Below, in pieces: positions 1 to 7,087 of a stretch of 9,672 nucleotides of DNA. The notes under the pieces were generated by a model, which was not told the origin of the DNA, ran no database searches, and was given only the letters and a program-made list of their open reading frames with translations. Where the stretch lies: positions 1-9,672 of the forward strand of contig DASVUC010000272.1 in the NCBI GenBank assembly GCA_036387255.1, written 5' to 3'. Each line of letters opens with the position of its first letter. Position 1 is the first letter of the stretch. Position numbers and translations under genes: made by a program. Origin of the DNA: DASVUC01 sp036387255. GTDB lineage: Bacteria > Planctomycetota > Phycisphaerae > Tepidisphaerales > Tepidisphaeraceae.

Positions 1-1998
1 CTCCATCTCCATGTTCGGCCCGTGATAGACGTAGTGCTGCTTCTTCCCGCCTTCCACGAAGAAGAAGTCAACGACGTAGCTGCCACCCTTGCCGTGATCG
101 ATGATCGCGCTGGTTCTCTGATACGTCTTCGCCTGCGCATATGCCTTCGACGACGCCCGCATCACCTTCACATGATCGCCTGTCTTGAAGAAGTCGACCG
201 TTCCCTCACGCTCGCGCGAGCGCTGTTCTTCCTCGTCGATGATGACGGTGTTGTGCGCCAGCGTGCGCATCGTCATGTGCTTCTTTGGATTGTCCCACAG
301 GTAGCCCAGATCGCTCAGCAGCTCGCCGTATCCAGCCTTCCACCATGAAAGGTTCAAGCTGTCGAAGTGATGGTGCACGCCCCAGTGGCTCGCGCTCAGC
401 AGCAGCAGACTCTCGCGTCCGTCTGCTCCAGTCCGCAGATGCCCGATTCGCAGAGCAGGAGGGCACAGGTCTGGAAAGGCCAACGTCGGCGCTTGCTTAT
501 TCTCCAGCCCCGGCTCACGACTGTACACCGCCACCGACGGCGTCCCGCCCGACAGATCGTCGCCGCACTGCGCCTTGAGCAGCGCCAGATACTGCGCCTG
601 CCGCGGATAATTCGCCACCAACAGCTCGACGAAGGCGTCGCTGATCTTCTGCCCCACCTTCGCATCCGCATAGTCAGGCAGCGCCAAGTCACCCCGCAGC
701 CCCTCGACCATCACACGCCACGCCTGCGCATACTTCCCCTCGAAGAGATTGATCTTGTCAATCCGCCCGCCGCTTTCATCAACGTACCCCACAGGATCGG
801 AATGCCCCTTCGACGCCACGGCAAAATCGTTCACCCCCGTGAACGTCATCAGCGCATAGCCCGGTGATTCCGGCGTTCCTCCATCGGGCAGAAACCACTC
901 ATCCACCGTCCTGCGAAACCCCTCGATGCCAAAACGTACCAGCGTCGGCTCGCCCAGCGCCATGCCCACCATGCCCGTCGCGGCACGACCGCCGACCGAT
1001 TTGTTGTTGATCTGCTTGTCGGCCGTCAGCAAAACTGTGGATTCCAGCAGAAGATCCTTCTCGATCTTCCGCCGATCCGCGTCGCTGTACAAATCGCTGC
1101 CCGCCGTGAAGTCATACGCCTCCGCAATCCGGCGCACGAACCACCCCTCCTGACCGGAGCCCGTCGCGCGACCTGCCGTCCAGTATCCCGTGTGCAGCGC
1201 ACGATCAGGTACATTCGGCGGATAGACCTTCTCATCCCCCGGCAGCGCCTTGATCTGCTCCGCCGCCACGCGCGGGTCCATGTCGGCGATCTCACCATAC
1301 CCGCTGTGTACGAGCCAGTGCGGATACACCTCCGCCAGTCGAAGCAGCACGCGCTGGCATACGACCGCATACTTCTCCGCGCCGCTCAGCAGATACGCCT
1401 CCCCCAACTGGTTCACCGCATCAGCGACATACAGAATTTTCTTTGCTCGAATACAACCGCTGAAGCTTGGCCTGCCGCTTAGATATTGAAAAACTTGGAA
1501 CGTGTCGCCGCCGCAGAACGTGAAGCGCTGCGCTTTCCCCCAATTCGTTTCAACTTTCACCGTCTCCGGATACTGCTCATTCGGAAACGTGGTGCCACAG
1601 ACTTCGCACTGGATCTCATCCATCCGCTTTTCGGTCCACTTCCATTGCCCGTGCGGATGCCAGGTCTTCCCTTGGTCGCGACATGCCGGACATGGCGTGA
1701 AGTGAGTCGCCAGCGGCGTCGTTTCTTCGATCAGGCGCTCGAGGTAATCCTGCGTGAATCGTTCCACGTGGCGATCGGCACTCTTCAGCAAGCCGTCTCG
1801 ATATTGTTTCGCCCATGCGTAGCGCCTGATGTTCTCCTGCGCCCGCGCCAAGTCCGCCGGCTTCACCATCAGGCACGGATGCTTCACCGTCCCGCGATAT
1901 CTCTCCCACCCCGACCAATCCGTCAGCGCCGGCTCCGCGCGCGCCGCCGCGCACACACAGGATACCCACACCACGCACAAGTGGATTGGCAACTTCAT
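1..1998 (-). CDS. Heparinase II/III-like secreted protein (polysaccharide lyase type), C-terminus beyond window
   Basis: The reverse strand is open for 666 codons from ATG 1998 to the left edge with no stop, so the gene is cut at its C-terminus. Residues 1-21 form a signal peptide (hydrophobic core VVWVSCV, cleavage near ARA-EP), so the protein should be exported. An N-terminal helical region carries two CxxC pairs (C103/C106 and C131/C134) that could bind zinc. The C-terminal part matches the heparinase II/III-like fold: a HHHFD cluster at 542-546, the stretch GYGELLSDLGYLWDN just after it, and AHNTVIID beginning at 581. In this family (e.g. heparinases, alginate and oligoalginate lyases) such His and Tyr residues act in beta-elimination of uronic-acid glycans. 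The substrate cannot be told from sequence. The gene lies 27 bases after the DUF4861 gene. ATG 1998 is chosen because it gives a clean signal peptide; GTG 2004 and GTG 2019 are in-frame alternatives, the latter preceded by AGAGG. Confidence 0.85.
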   Translation of the reverse strand, partial: MKLPIHLCVVWVSCVCAAARAEPALTDWSGWERYRGTVKHPCLMVKPADLARAQENIRRYAWAKQYRDGLLKSADRHVERFTQDYLERLIEETTPLATHFTPCPACRDQGKTWHPHGQWKWTEKRMDEIQCEVCGTTFPNEQYPETVKVETNWGKAQRFTFCGGDTFQVFQYLSGRPSFSGCIRAKKILYVADAVNQLGEAYLLSGAEKYAVVCQRVLLRLAEVYPHWLVHSGYGEIADMDPRVAAEQIKALPGDEKVYPPNVPDRALHTGYWTAGRATGSGQEGWFVRRIAEAYDFTAGSDLYSDADRRKIEKDLLLESTVLLTADKQINNKSVGGRAATGMVGMALGEPTLVRFGIEGFRRTVDEWFLPDGGTPESPGYALMTFTGVNDFAVASKGHSDPVGYVDESGGRIDKINLFEGKYAQAWRVMVEGLRGDLALPDYADAKVGQKISDAFVELLVANYPRQAQYLALLKAQCGDDLSGGTPSVAVYSREPGLENKQAPTLAFPDLCPPALRIGHLRTGADGRESLLLLSASHWGVHHHFDSLNLSWWKAGYGELLSDLGYLWDNPKKHMTMRTLAHNTVIIDEEEQRSREREGTVDFFKTGDHVKVMRASSKAYAQAKTYQRTSAIIDHGKGGSYVVDFFFVEGGKKQHYVYHGPNMEME

Positions 1999-2025
1999 CC
2001 CCACCCATCGTACCCGCACATCCCT

Positions 2026-3312
2026 CTACTTCGCATGCTCCGGCTGCCCGACCTCCACCTTCGGCTCACGCACCAGCAGCTTCGCCCAGTTCACCAGCGC
2101 CGCCTGAAAATCCTCTTTCTTCGCGATCTCGCCATCGCCATTCCAGTACGCGCCGAGGTGATGCCGGCTCGTCAGCTTTCCCTCCTTCGCCGTCGGCGTC
2201 AGCACCACGATGTGGCCGCCGTTTACCGGATCCACCACGCTCGGACTCGTCGCTGTGGCAACCGTCTTGATCTCGTCCGTCCGCACGTACTGTTCCGGCT
2301 TGAATGCAACCCCCATCCCCAGGTGCTCCGTTCCCTTCTGATTTCCATCGCCGTCCACAAAGGCGAAGCCCATCTTCGGATCCTCGTTCCAACTCTCCTT
2401 CGGCAGATTCCGAACCCCCAGCCCCAGCTTGATCCCCTCCAGCGCCTTGGCTTCCCCCTGCATCTCCACGACATCGTCGATTCCCCGATCGTCCGCAGTG
2501 AGCGTCATTGTGCGCACGACCTCGAATTTCTTCCCATTCACCTCCACCGGCCCATGCACGCGCACGCGCGTCAGGATCGGACCCTTCTCCCCCTCCACGA
2601 CTTCGAAGCTGGTCGTCGCGAAGTTGTTCCGCCCCATCTGCTCGCCATCGATGACATACACACCCCCGAGCCCGGGCGAGGATCCAATCTTCAAAATATC
2701 AATCCCCCAATCCTGCATCTCGTGATAGTCGCTCTTATAGATTCGGCTGGCCAGGATTGCCCCCATCTGCTGCCCCGCTTTGGTCTTGCCAAACAGGTCG
2801 ATCGCCATTCCCGTCGTGTTCGCGCCTTCGCCCACTTCAACCCGAAACCCCATCTTGTTGTTCTCGAACGACCGATACGCATGGTTGGGCCGAATATCCG
2901 CCGACGTCTGCGGCTTAAAACTCACCCCCGAGATTTCCTGCGCCGTCGTGTACAGATAAAACGTCTTCGTCTTGGTGGGCTTGAGGGTGGCGCTGAACGT
3001 CAGCACATTCTTCACCACCTGATGCGGCACCAGGGCTCCGCCCATCTCCCCCTCGCGCGCCGGTTTCGCTTCAGGATCCACCACCACAGCCGTCCCCCGC
3101 GCATCCTCCGCCACCTTCAACTTCTCCAACTCCACCCGCACCGGCATTCCATTCACCGGCGCATCCGTGGCGTTCGCAACCGTAATCGTCCGCCGCTCTG
3201 GAAAGGTGACGTTGCCGAACTTGTACCAATCCGCCGCTTGAAGAGAGCGAGCCAGAAGCAGAACCGACAGCGCAACCAGCACGCGCGCATGAGAGCAGTA
3301 GGGGGGCTTCAT
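2026..3312 (-). CDS. DUF4861-family secreted protein
   Basis: This encodes 428 residues from ATG 3312. A signal peptide spans residues 1-26 (core VLVALSVLLLA, cleavage near LQA-AD). A beta-rich N-terminal domain (about 28-125) is followed by a body with DUF4861 hallmarks: AYRSFENNKMGFRVE at 145-159, SDYHEMQDWGIDILKIG at 194-210, GLGG at 214-217, and a C-terminal HHLGAYWNGDGE followed by WAKLLVREP. Proteins of this family are about this length and are often found in polysaccharide-utilisation loci with lyases or unsaturated-uronyl hydrolases; I know of no secure biochemical role for it. It sits between sucD (66 bases upstream) and the heparinase-like gene (27 bases downstream), and the latter supports a carbohydrate role. 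The frame stays open to TTG 3378, directly after the sucD stop, but that start would bury the signal peptide 22 residues in, so ATG 3312 is preferred. No clear Shine-Dalgarno site is seen. Confidence 0.82.
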   Translation of the reverse strand: MKPPYCSHARVLVALSVLLLARSLQAADWYKFGNVTFPERRTITVANATDAPVNGMPVRVELEKLKVAEDARGTAVVVDPEAKPAREGEMGGALVPHQVVKNVLTFSATLKPTKTKTFYLYTTAQEISGVSFKPQTSADIRPNHAYRSFENNKMGFRVEVGEGANTTGMAIDLFGKTKAGQQMGAILASRIYKSDYHEMQDWGIDILKIGSSPGLGGVYVIDGEQMGRNNFATTSFEVVEGEKGPILTRVRVHGPVEVNGKKFEVVRTMTLTADDRGIDDVVEMQGEAKALEGIKLGLGVRNLPKESWNEDPKMGFAFVDGDGNQKGTEHLGMGVAFKPEQYVRTDEIKTVATATSPSVVDPVNGGHIVVLTPTAKEGKLTSRHHLGAYWNGDGEIAKKEDFQAALVNWAKLLVREPKVEVGQPEHAK

Positions 3313-3378
3313 AAGCAGAGTGTTATCCGCCCGACAATGAGCTACGCAAGAGCATCGTGCACCTGCACGACCTGCCAA

Positions 3379-4281
3379 TCACGCGACCTTCAACACCTTC
3401 GCCATCGTCTCGCCAATCGTCGCCGGGCTCTCCGCCACGGCGATATTCGCCGCCTTCAGCGCCGCGATCTTGGTCTCGGCCGATCCCTCCCCACCCGAGA
3501 TGATCGCCCCCGCATGCCCCATCCGCCGTCCCGGCGGCGCGGTCCGTCCCGCAATGAAAGCCACCACCGGCTTCTTCACATTCGCCTTCACGTATGCCGC
3601 CGCCGCCTCTTCATCGCTCCCGCCGATCTCACCGATCATGATGATCGCGTCGGTCTGCGGATCCTTGTTAAACCGCTCGATGCACTCGATGAAGTTCAGT
3701 CCTTTCACCGGATCGCCGCCAATCCCCACCGCCGTCGTCTGACCGATGTTCCGCGTCGCACACTGCCAAACCGCTTCGTACGTCAGCGTCCCCGACCGCG
3801 AAACGATTCCCACACTCTTTCCGCTCTTCGCATCCTTCGGCGCCAGGTGGATGTACCCCGGCATGATCCCAATCTTGCATTCCCCCGGCGTGATCACGCC
3901 CGGGCAATTCGGCCCCACCAGCACCACATCCGGATAGTTCTTTAGAAACGCCTTCACCTTCACCATGTCCAGCACCGGAATGCCTTCAGTGATAGCGACG
4001 ATCGTCTTGATCCCCGCATCGGCGGCTTCCATGATCGCATCTGCCGCGAAGGGGGGCGGCACAAAAATCATCGTCGCCTCCGCCCCCGTCGCCTTCACCG
4101 ATTCCTCAACCGTGTTGAACACCGGCAGGCCATTTGCGTCCTTCGTCCCGCCCTTGCCCGGCGTGGTGCCGCCGACCATCTTCGTGCCGTAATCCAGGCA
4201 CCCCTTCGTGTGGAATGCCCCGGCGGTTCCCGTGATGCCCTGCGTGATGACGCGCGTCTCTTTGTTGACCAGGATGCTCAT
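3379..4281 (-). CDS. sucD: Succinate-CoA ligase (ADP/GDP-forming) alpha subunit
   Basis: This encodes 300 residues, the usual length for SucD. The enzyme interconverts succinyl-CoA and succinate with substrate-level phosphorylation in the TCA cycle, as a complex with the beta subunit SucC. The N-terminal CoA-binding Rossmann region shows QGITGTAGAFHTKG (14-27), and GPNCPGVITPGECKIGIMPG follows in the middle. The ligase half carries VGIVSRSGTLTYEA, GIGGDPVKG, the MIGEIGG segment with E218, and GRRMGHAGAI with the phosphorylated histidine H256. All expected catalytic residues are present, so it should be active. ATG 4281 starts the conserved MSILVNKETRVI sequence; upstream in-frame codons (to 4410) encode unrelated residues and are excluded. 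The only Shine-Dalgarno-like element is a weak GAAGAAA three bases before the ATG. No sucC lies beside it: the upstream neighbour is divergent and the downstream one is DUF4861. Its leader holds a terminator-like hairpin. Confidence 0.96.
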   Translation of the reverse strand: MSILVNKETRVITQGITGTAGAFHTKGCLDYGTKMVGGTTPGKGGTKDANGLPVFNTVEESVKATGAEATMIFVPPPFAADAIMEAADAGIKTIVAITEGIPVLDMVKVKAFLKNYPDVVLVGPNCPGVITPGECKIGIMPGYIHLAPKDAKSGKSVGIVSRSGTLTYEAVWQCATRNIGQTTAVGIGGDPVKGLNFIECIERFNKDPQTDAIIMIGEIGGSDEEAAAAYVKANVKKPVVAFIAGRTAPPGRRMGHAGAIISGGEGSAETKIAALKAANIAVAESPATIGETMAKVLKVA

Positions 4282-4449
4282 GAATTTCTTCGTGAAAAAA
4301 GTAAAGCTTCCGCGACGTTGCGGGACGCGAAGCCTATCGGCACCACCACCCGCTCGCAAGAACGGGTCGCCAAGCAGCTTCAGTGCGCCGTTGGAGCCCC
4401 AGTTTCCCACTTCATCAAATGCACATTTCGCACGCGCAATCGCTTGATA
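4282..4449. promoter_or_regulatory. Divergent intergenic region between sucD and the sulfatase-fold gene
   Basis: This 168-base gap separates two divergent starts and must hold, or lie next to, the promoters of both genes. I could not identify convincing -35/-10 pairs. It contains two GC-rich inverted repeats on the sucD side: the terminator-like stem at 4306-4333, and ACCCG 4348-4352 with CGGGT 4363-4367 (10-base loop). Both reading frames happen to stay open across the gap, but the extra residues resemble neither protein family, so I treat it as non-coding. Confidence 0.5.
4295..4333 (-). terminator. Terminator/attenuator-like stem-loop in the sucD leader
   Basis: Read on the minus strand, GCTTC-GCG (4333-4326) can pair with CGC-G-GAAGC (4314-4306) as an 8-bp GC-rich stem with one bulged G and an 11-base loop. 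An alternative inner CCGC/GCGG pairing is also possible. The stem is followed at once by TTTACTTTTTT (4305-4295). This is the shape of a rho-independent terminator, ending 13 bases before the sucD start codon. No minus-strand gene lies upstream within the window for it to terminate, so it may be an attenuator of sucD or a chance structure. Confidence 0.4.
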
Positions 4450-6420
4450 ATGAATCGCCTGTCGGGGAAGTTATTCGTTTCGAATTTTTCCCAAGCGAAT
4501 GTTTTGTCTGATCCATTCCCCGCCAATCTGATCGCGCCTGAACGTGCCACCAAGCATGCTCGCGTTGCCGCGCTGATTATCGCCTTCGGGTTGTACCTCT
4601 GCGCGAACCTCGTGCTGCGCTGGGTGAAGTACCCGCTCTTCTCCGGCTTCGACGCATACGGCTGGCCTTCGCCGACGGCGCTGGAGCGGATCTACCAGAT
4701 CTTCATGGCATGCCTGCCGGTCGCGATCTGGGGAATCCTCCTTTACGCGCTGGTCAGTCGATTTCCCAGGATCGCCCGCCCCAGCTTCATCACGGCCGCG
4801 TTCTTGATCTTGCTCATTGCCATTGAACTGGACATGCGGTGGTACAACGTGTCGCGCCGCCACGGCGATCTCGGCGACCTGCGCCTGCTGGTCACCAACC
4901 CCCGCGCCATCGGCATGGAGGCCTCGGACACGAAGCGCATGGCGGTGATCGTGCTCGTGCACATTGTCGTCTGCGTCTCCGCCTGGGGGTTGTCAAAATC
5001 CGTCGGTCAATTCCTCGCCCGCCGCCGCCCCTTCACCTCACGTGCACGAGGAAAATTAATCGCGGGCATCGCCTGCGTCATCGCACTCTTCCTGATCGAC
5101 GGCGCGGTCGTCGGTCACATGCGCTCCCGTGACCTCGGCGACATCTACAGCTCCCAATGGGAAGAACTGGCGCGTGCCAATCCCCTGCGCGCCGGCTGGG
5201 CCGACAGCCACTGGCAAAGCCAGTCCGTCCGCCAGGCAGATCTCGCCGAAGCCACCGCCGCACTGAAGCAGGCGCCGCCACTGGATGCACAGGCCGCATC
5301 CTTCGCACCGCAGGACAAGCCCAAGCCGTCGGTCAAGCAGCCCAACATCGTCGTCATCGTTGTTGAAAGCCTCAGCAAGCGCCTCATGGAGCTCGCCGAG
5401 TCTCCCAACTACAGCCGCCTGCGCGACTCGTCCATTGAGCTGACCAATCACTTCACCACCGGCAATTGCACGCATTACGGCATCCTCGGGCTGCTCTACG
5501 GCCAACCCGTCACCTTTTTCGGCAGCACCGCCCAGCGCAGTTCCCCCTTCGTCCGACTGTTCCACCAGCAGGGTTACAAGACGCGGAAGCTCACGAGCTG
5601 CCGCGAGATTTCACACCTCGAAGTACCGTACGAAGATCAACTGACTGAACCCACATTCCAGTGTGACGGCGATTGGCCCCTCGTCGGCGCCCTTCGCGAT
5701 GAGCTGGCCAAGCCCGCGCCTCGTCTCAGCTTCGTCTACTACTGGCGAACCCATTTTCCCTACCTACACCGCGCGCAATACAACAAGCACCAGCCGGAAG
5801 CGCGCGACAACTTCGACTACACCCGCGCCGACTTGCGCGACCACAAAACGGAAATCACCAACCGCTACCTCAACTGCATCGACGAGCTGGACGACTGGCT
5901 CGGCCAGACGCTGGCGTCAATCGATCTCTCCAGCACCATCGTCATCTTCACCGGCGACCACGGCGAAGAGTTCTTCGAGCGCGGACGCCTGAGCCATTGC
6001 AGCAGTCTCGATGAGCCGCAGATCAAGGTGCCGATGCTCATCCATGTGCCGGGCATGCCCGCGCAAAAGATCGATGCCGTCACCAGCCACGCCGACGTCA
6101 TGCCTACGCTGCTCGACGTGCTCGGCCTCGACCCGCTCCCCACGAGCGGCCGATCCATCTTCGCCCCCGGCCCCCGCGCCGCGCTGGTCGCCATGGACAA
6201 CCACGAGAAAACCGCCAACGTCTGGGCCGTCATCACCGACACCGGCCGAGTCATCCTGAAGACCAAAAACCCCGCCTCCATCACCAGCCTGGAAGACCCA
6301 AAAGGCGCCCCCGTCCTCTTCCGCGCCAGCCCCTCAAAATGGACCGACACCCTCTCCCAGGCAAACGTCCTCCTCCAGCAGCTGAAGCCCTCAAGCACCT
6401 CAGCGCAGGCCCGCCGATAA
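4450..6420 (+). CDS. Five-helix membrane protein with sulfatase/phosphotransferase-fold domain (LtaS/EptA/YejM-like)
   Basis: This encodes 656 residues. Five predicted membrane helices lie at about 38-58, 82-103, 112-128, 164-182 and 203-221, then a linker and an extracytoplasmic alkaline-phosphatase-superfamily domain from about 295. Its metal and catalytic motifs are visible: VVIVVES with E306; GNCTHYGILGLLYG with candidate nucleophile T341; THFPY with H435, as in LtaS-type enzymes; GDHGEEFF with D503/H504; and SHCSS with H516. This is the layout of lipoteichoic acid synthase, phosphoethanolamine transferases and YejM/PbgA. GLLYG after the Thr and DHGEEF followed by a His recall YejM most. 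All expected ligands are present, so catalysis (phosphoryl- or sulfo-group transfer or hydrolysis on envelope lipid or glycan) is plausible; the substrate is unknown. ATG 4450 is chosen because the frame upstream (open to 4210) overlaps sucD and adds a non-family sequence. No clear Shine-Dalgarno site is seen. Confidence 0.85.
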   Translation: MNRLSGKLFVSNFSQANVLSDPFPANLIAPERATKHARVAALIIAFGLYLCANLVLRWVKYPLFSGFDAYGWPSPTALERIYQIFMACLPVAIWGILLYALVSRFPRIARPSFITAAFLILLIAIELDMRWYNVSRRHGDLGDLRLLVTNPRAIGMEASDTKRMAVIVLVHIVVCVSAWGLSKSVGQFLARRRPFTSRARGKLIAGIACVIALFLIDGAVVGHMRSRDLGDIYSSQWEELARANPLRAGWADSHWQSQSVRQADLAEATAALKQAPPLDAQAASFAPQDKPKPSVKQPNIVVIVVESLSKRLMELAESPNYSRLRDSSIELTNHFTTGNCTHYGILGLLYGQPVTFFGSTAQRSSPFVRLFHQQGYKTRKLTSCREISHLEVPYEDQLTEPTFQCDGDWPLVGALRDELAKPAPRLSFVYYWRTHFPYLHRAQYNKHQPEARDNFDYTRADLRDHKTEITNRYLNCIDELDDWLGQTLASIDLSSTIVIFTGDHGEEFFERGRLSHCSSLDEPQIKVPMLIHVPGMPAQKIDAVTSHADVMPTLLDVLGLDPLPTSGRSIFAPGPRAALVAMDNHEKTANVWAVITDTGRVILKTKNPASITSLEDPKGAPVLFRASPSKWTDTLSQANVLLQQLKPSSTSAQARR

Positions 6421-6487
6421 CCAAAGCCTGACGCCAGCATCCTCCCGCTCCCGTACAGGGTTCCGCGCAAGGGGATGGGAAGCGCAG

Positions 6488-6511
6488 GGTGAGCGATCTT
6501 TTTGGATCACC
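6488..6511 (+). terminator. Weak hairpin after the sulfatase-fold gene
   Basis: In the 148-base gap at 6421-6568, GGT (6488-6490) plus GATC (6495-6498) can pair with GATC (6505-6508) plus ACC (6509-6511), leaving a 4-base bulge and a TTTTTG loop. Alternatively GGTGA pairs with TCACC. The thymines sit in the loop and a C-rich stretch follows, so it is not a classic intrinsic terminator. I see nothing else in this gap apart from the pyrimidine-rich run at about 6511-6554. Confidence 0.2.
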
Positions 6512-6568
6512 TCAACCCACCCCATTTCCCCCTCCATCCCCACAACCCGCTCCTTACGATAACCCTCG

Positions 6569-7087
6569 ATGGATCCAATAGCCTCCGATCGCCCCTGGCT
6601 CTTGCCAGACGAGAAGCTCCTCAAGGACTGCACCATCAATGCCTACGTCGCCTCCGGCCCCGGCGGGCAGAAGCGACATAAGACCAATGTCGCCATCCGC
6701 ATCACCCACAACCCCACGCGCGTGACCGTCACCGCGACCGATTCCCGCTCGCAGCGCGAGAACAAGATCCACGCCATCCGCGCCCTGCGCCACAGGCTCG
6801 CCGTGGAAATCCGCCACGAGCTCGACCCGATCACCTACACCCCGCCCGAGTTCCTCACGGAGTATCCGCAGCTTCACATGAACCCAAGGAACCCGCTGTA
6901 TCCTGAGCTCATCGCCCACGTGCTCGACCTGCTCAAAGCCACCCACTGGAGCGTCGGCTCCGCCGCTGTCCTCATTGGCACCAGCACCAACGCCTTTACC
7001 CGCTTCCTTCACGACGACCCGCCGCTCTGGCAAATGGTAAACGCCAAGCGGCAGGAACTCGGCTTCAAACCCCTGACATGGAAATGA
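6569..7087 (+). CDS. GGQ-domain release-factor-like protein with C-terminal helical/HTH-like extension
   Basis: This encodes 172 residues. Residues about 13-80 form an RF-1-type peptidyl-hydrolase domain: ASGPGGQKRHKTNVAIRI holds the GGQ at 32-34, whose Gln in known release factors promotes peptidyl-tRNA hydrolysis, and SRSQRENKIHAIRALRHRLA (60-79) is the following conserved helix. No stop-codon-recognition domain is present, so it resembles rescue factors such as ArfB rather than RF1/RF2. It also lacks ArfB's simple Lys/Arg-rich tail. Instead, residues 110-168 (starting at LYPELIAHVLDLL, then SAAVLIGTSTNAFTRFL, ending NAKRQELGFKPL) look like a small helical, helix-turn-helix-like module. Similar proteins are annotated as peptide chain release factor-like in planctomycetes, from memory. 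It overlaps the GNAT gene. No Shine-Dalgarno site precedes ATG 6569; TACGAT at 6555-6560 could be a -10 box of a leaderless transcript, which is weak. Confidence 0.85.
   Translation: MDPIASDRPWLLPDEKLLKDCTINAYVASGPGGQKRHKTNVAIRITHNPTRVTVTATDSRSQRENKIHAIRALRHRLAVEIRHELDPITYTPPEFLTEYPQLHMNPRNPLYPELIAHVLDLLKATHWSVGSAAVLIGTSTNAFTRFLHDDPPLWQMVNAKRQELGFKPLTWK

Noticed and set aside
3313..3378. TTG start at 3378 for the DUF4861 gene
   Set aside because: It would place 22 residues before an otherwise well-formed signal peptide. A second possibility, that these bases are a short leader peptide, is not supported by any ribosome site.
1486..3945. An 819-codon open frame on the plus strand
   Set aside because: It is antisense to three recognisable minus-strand genes (heparinase-like, DUF4861, sucD), and its translation is rich in Arg, His, Pro and Leu with no family likeness. 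High GC with codon-position bias makes the opposite frame stop-poor.
4282..4410. N-terminal extension of sucD to 4410
   Set aside because: SucD proteins begin close to the MSILVNKETRVI segment. The extra 43 residues have no counterpart in the family and would be translated from the intergenic hairpin region.
4210..4449. Upstream extension of the sulfatase-fold gene to ATG 4210
   Set aside because: It would overlap the start of sucD on the other strand, and the added 80 residues are charged and low in conserved pattern. ATG 4450 gives the normal layout of a short cytoplasmic tail followed by the first membrane helix.
5056..5565. Minus-strand open frame of 169 codons inside the sulfatase-fold gene
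   Set aside because: It lies wholly within a well-supported plus-strand gene with catalytic motifs, and its composition (Gly, Glu, Ala-rich) is that of a mirror frame.
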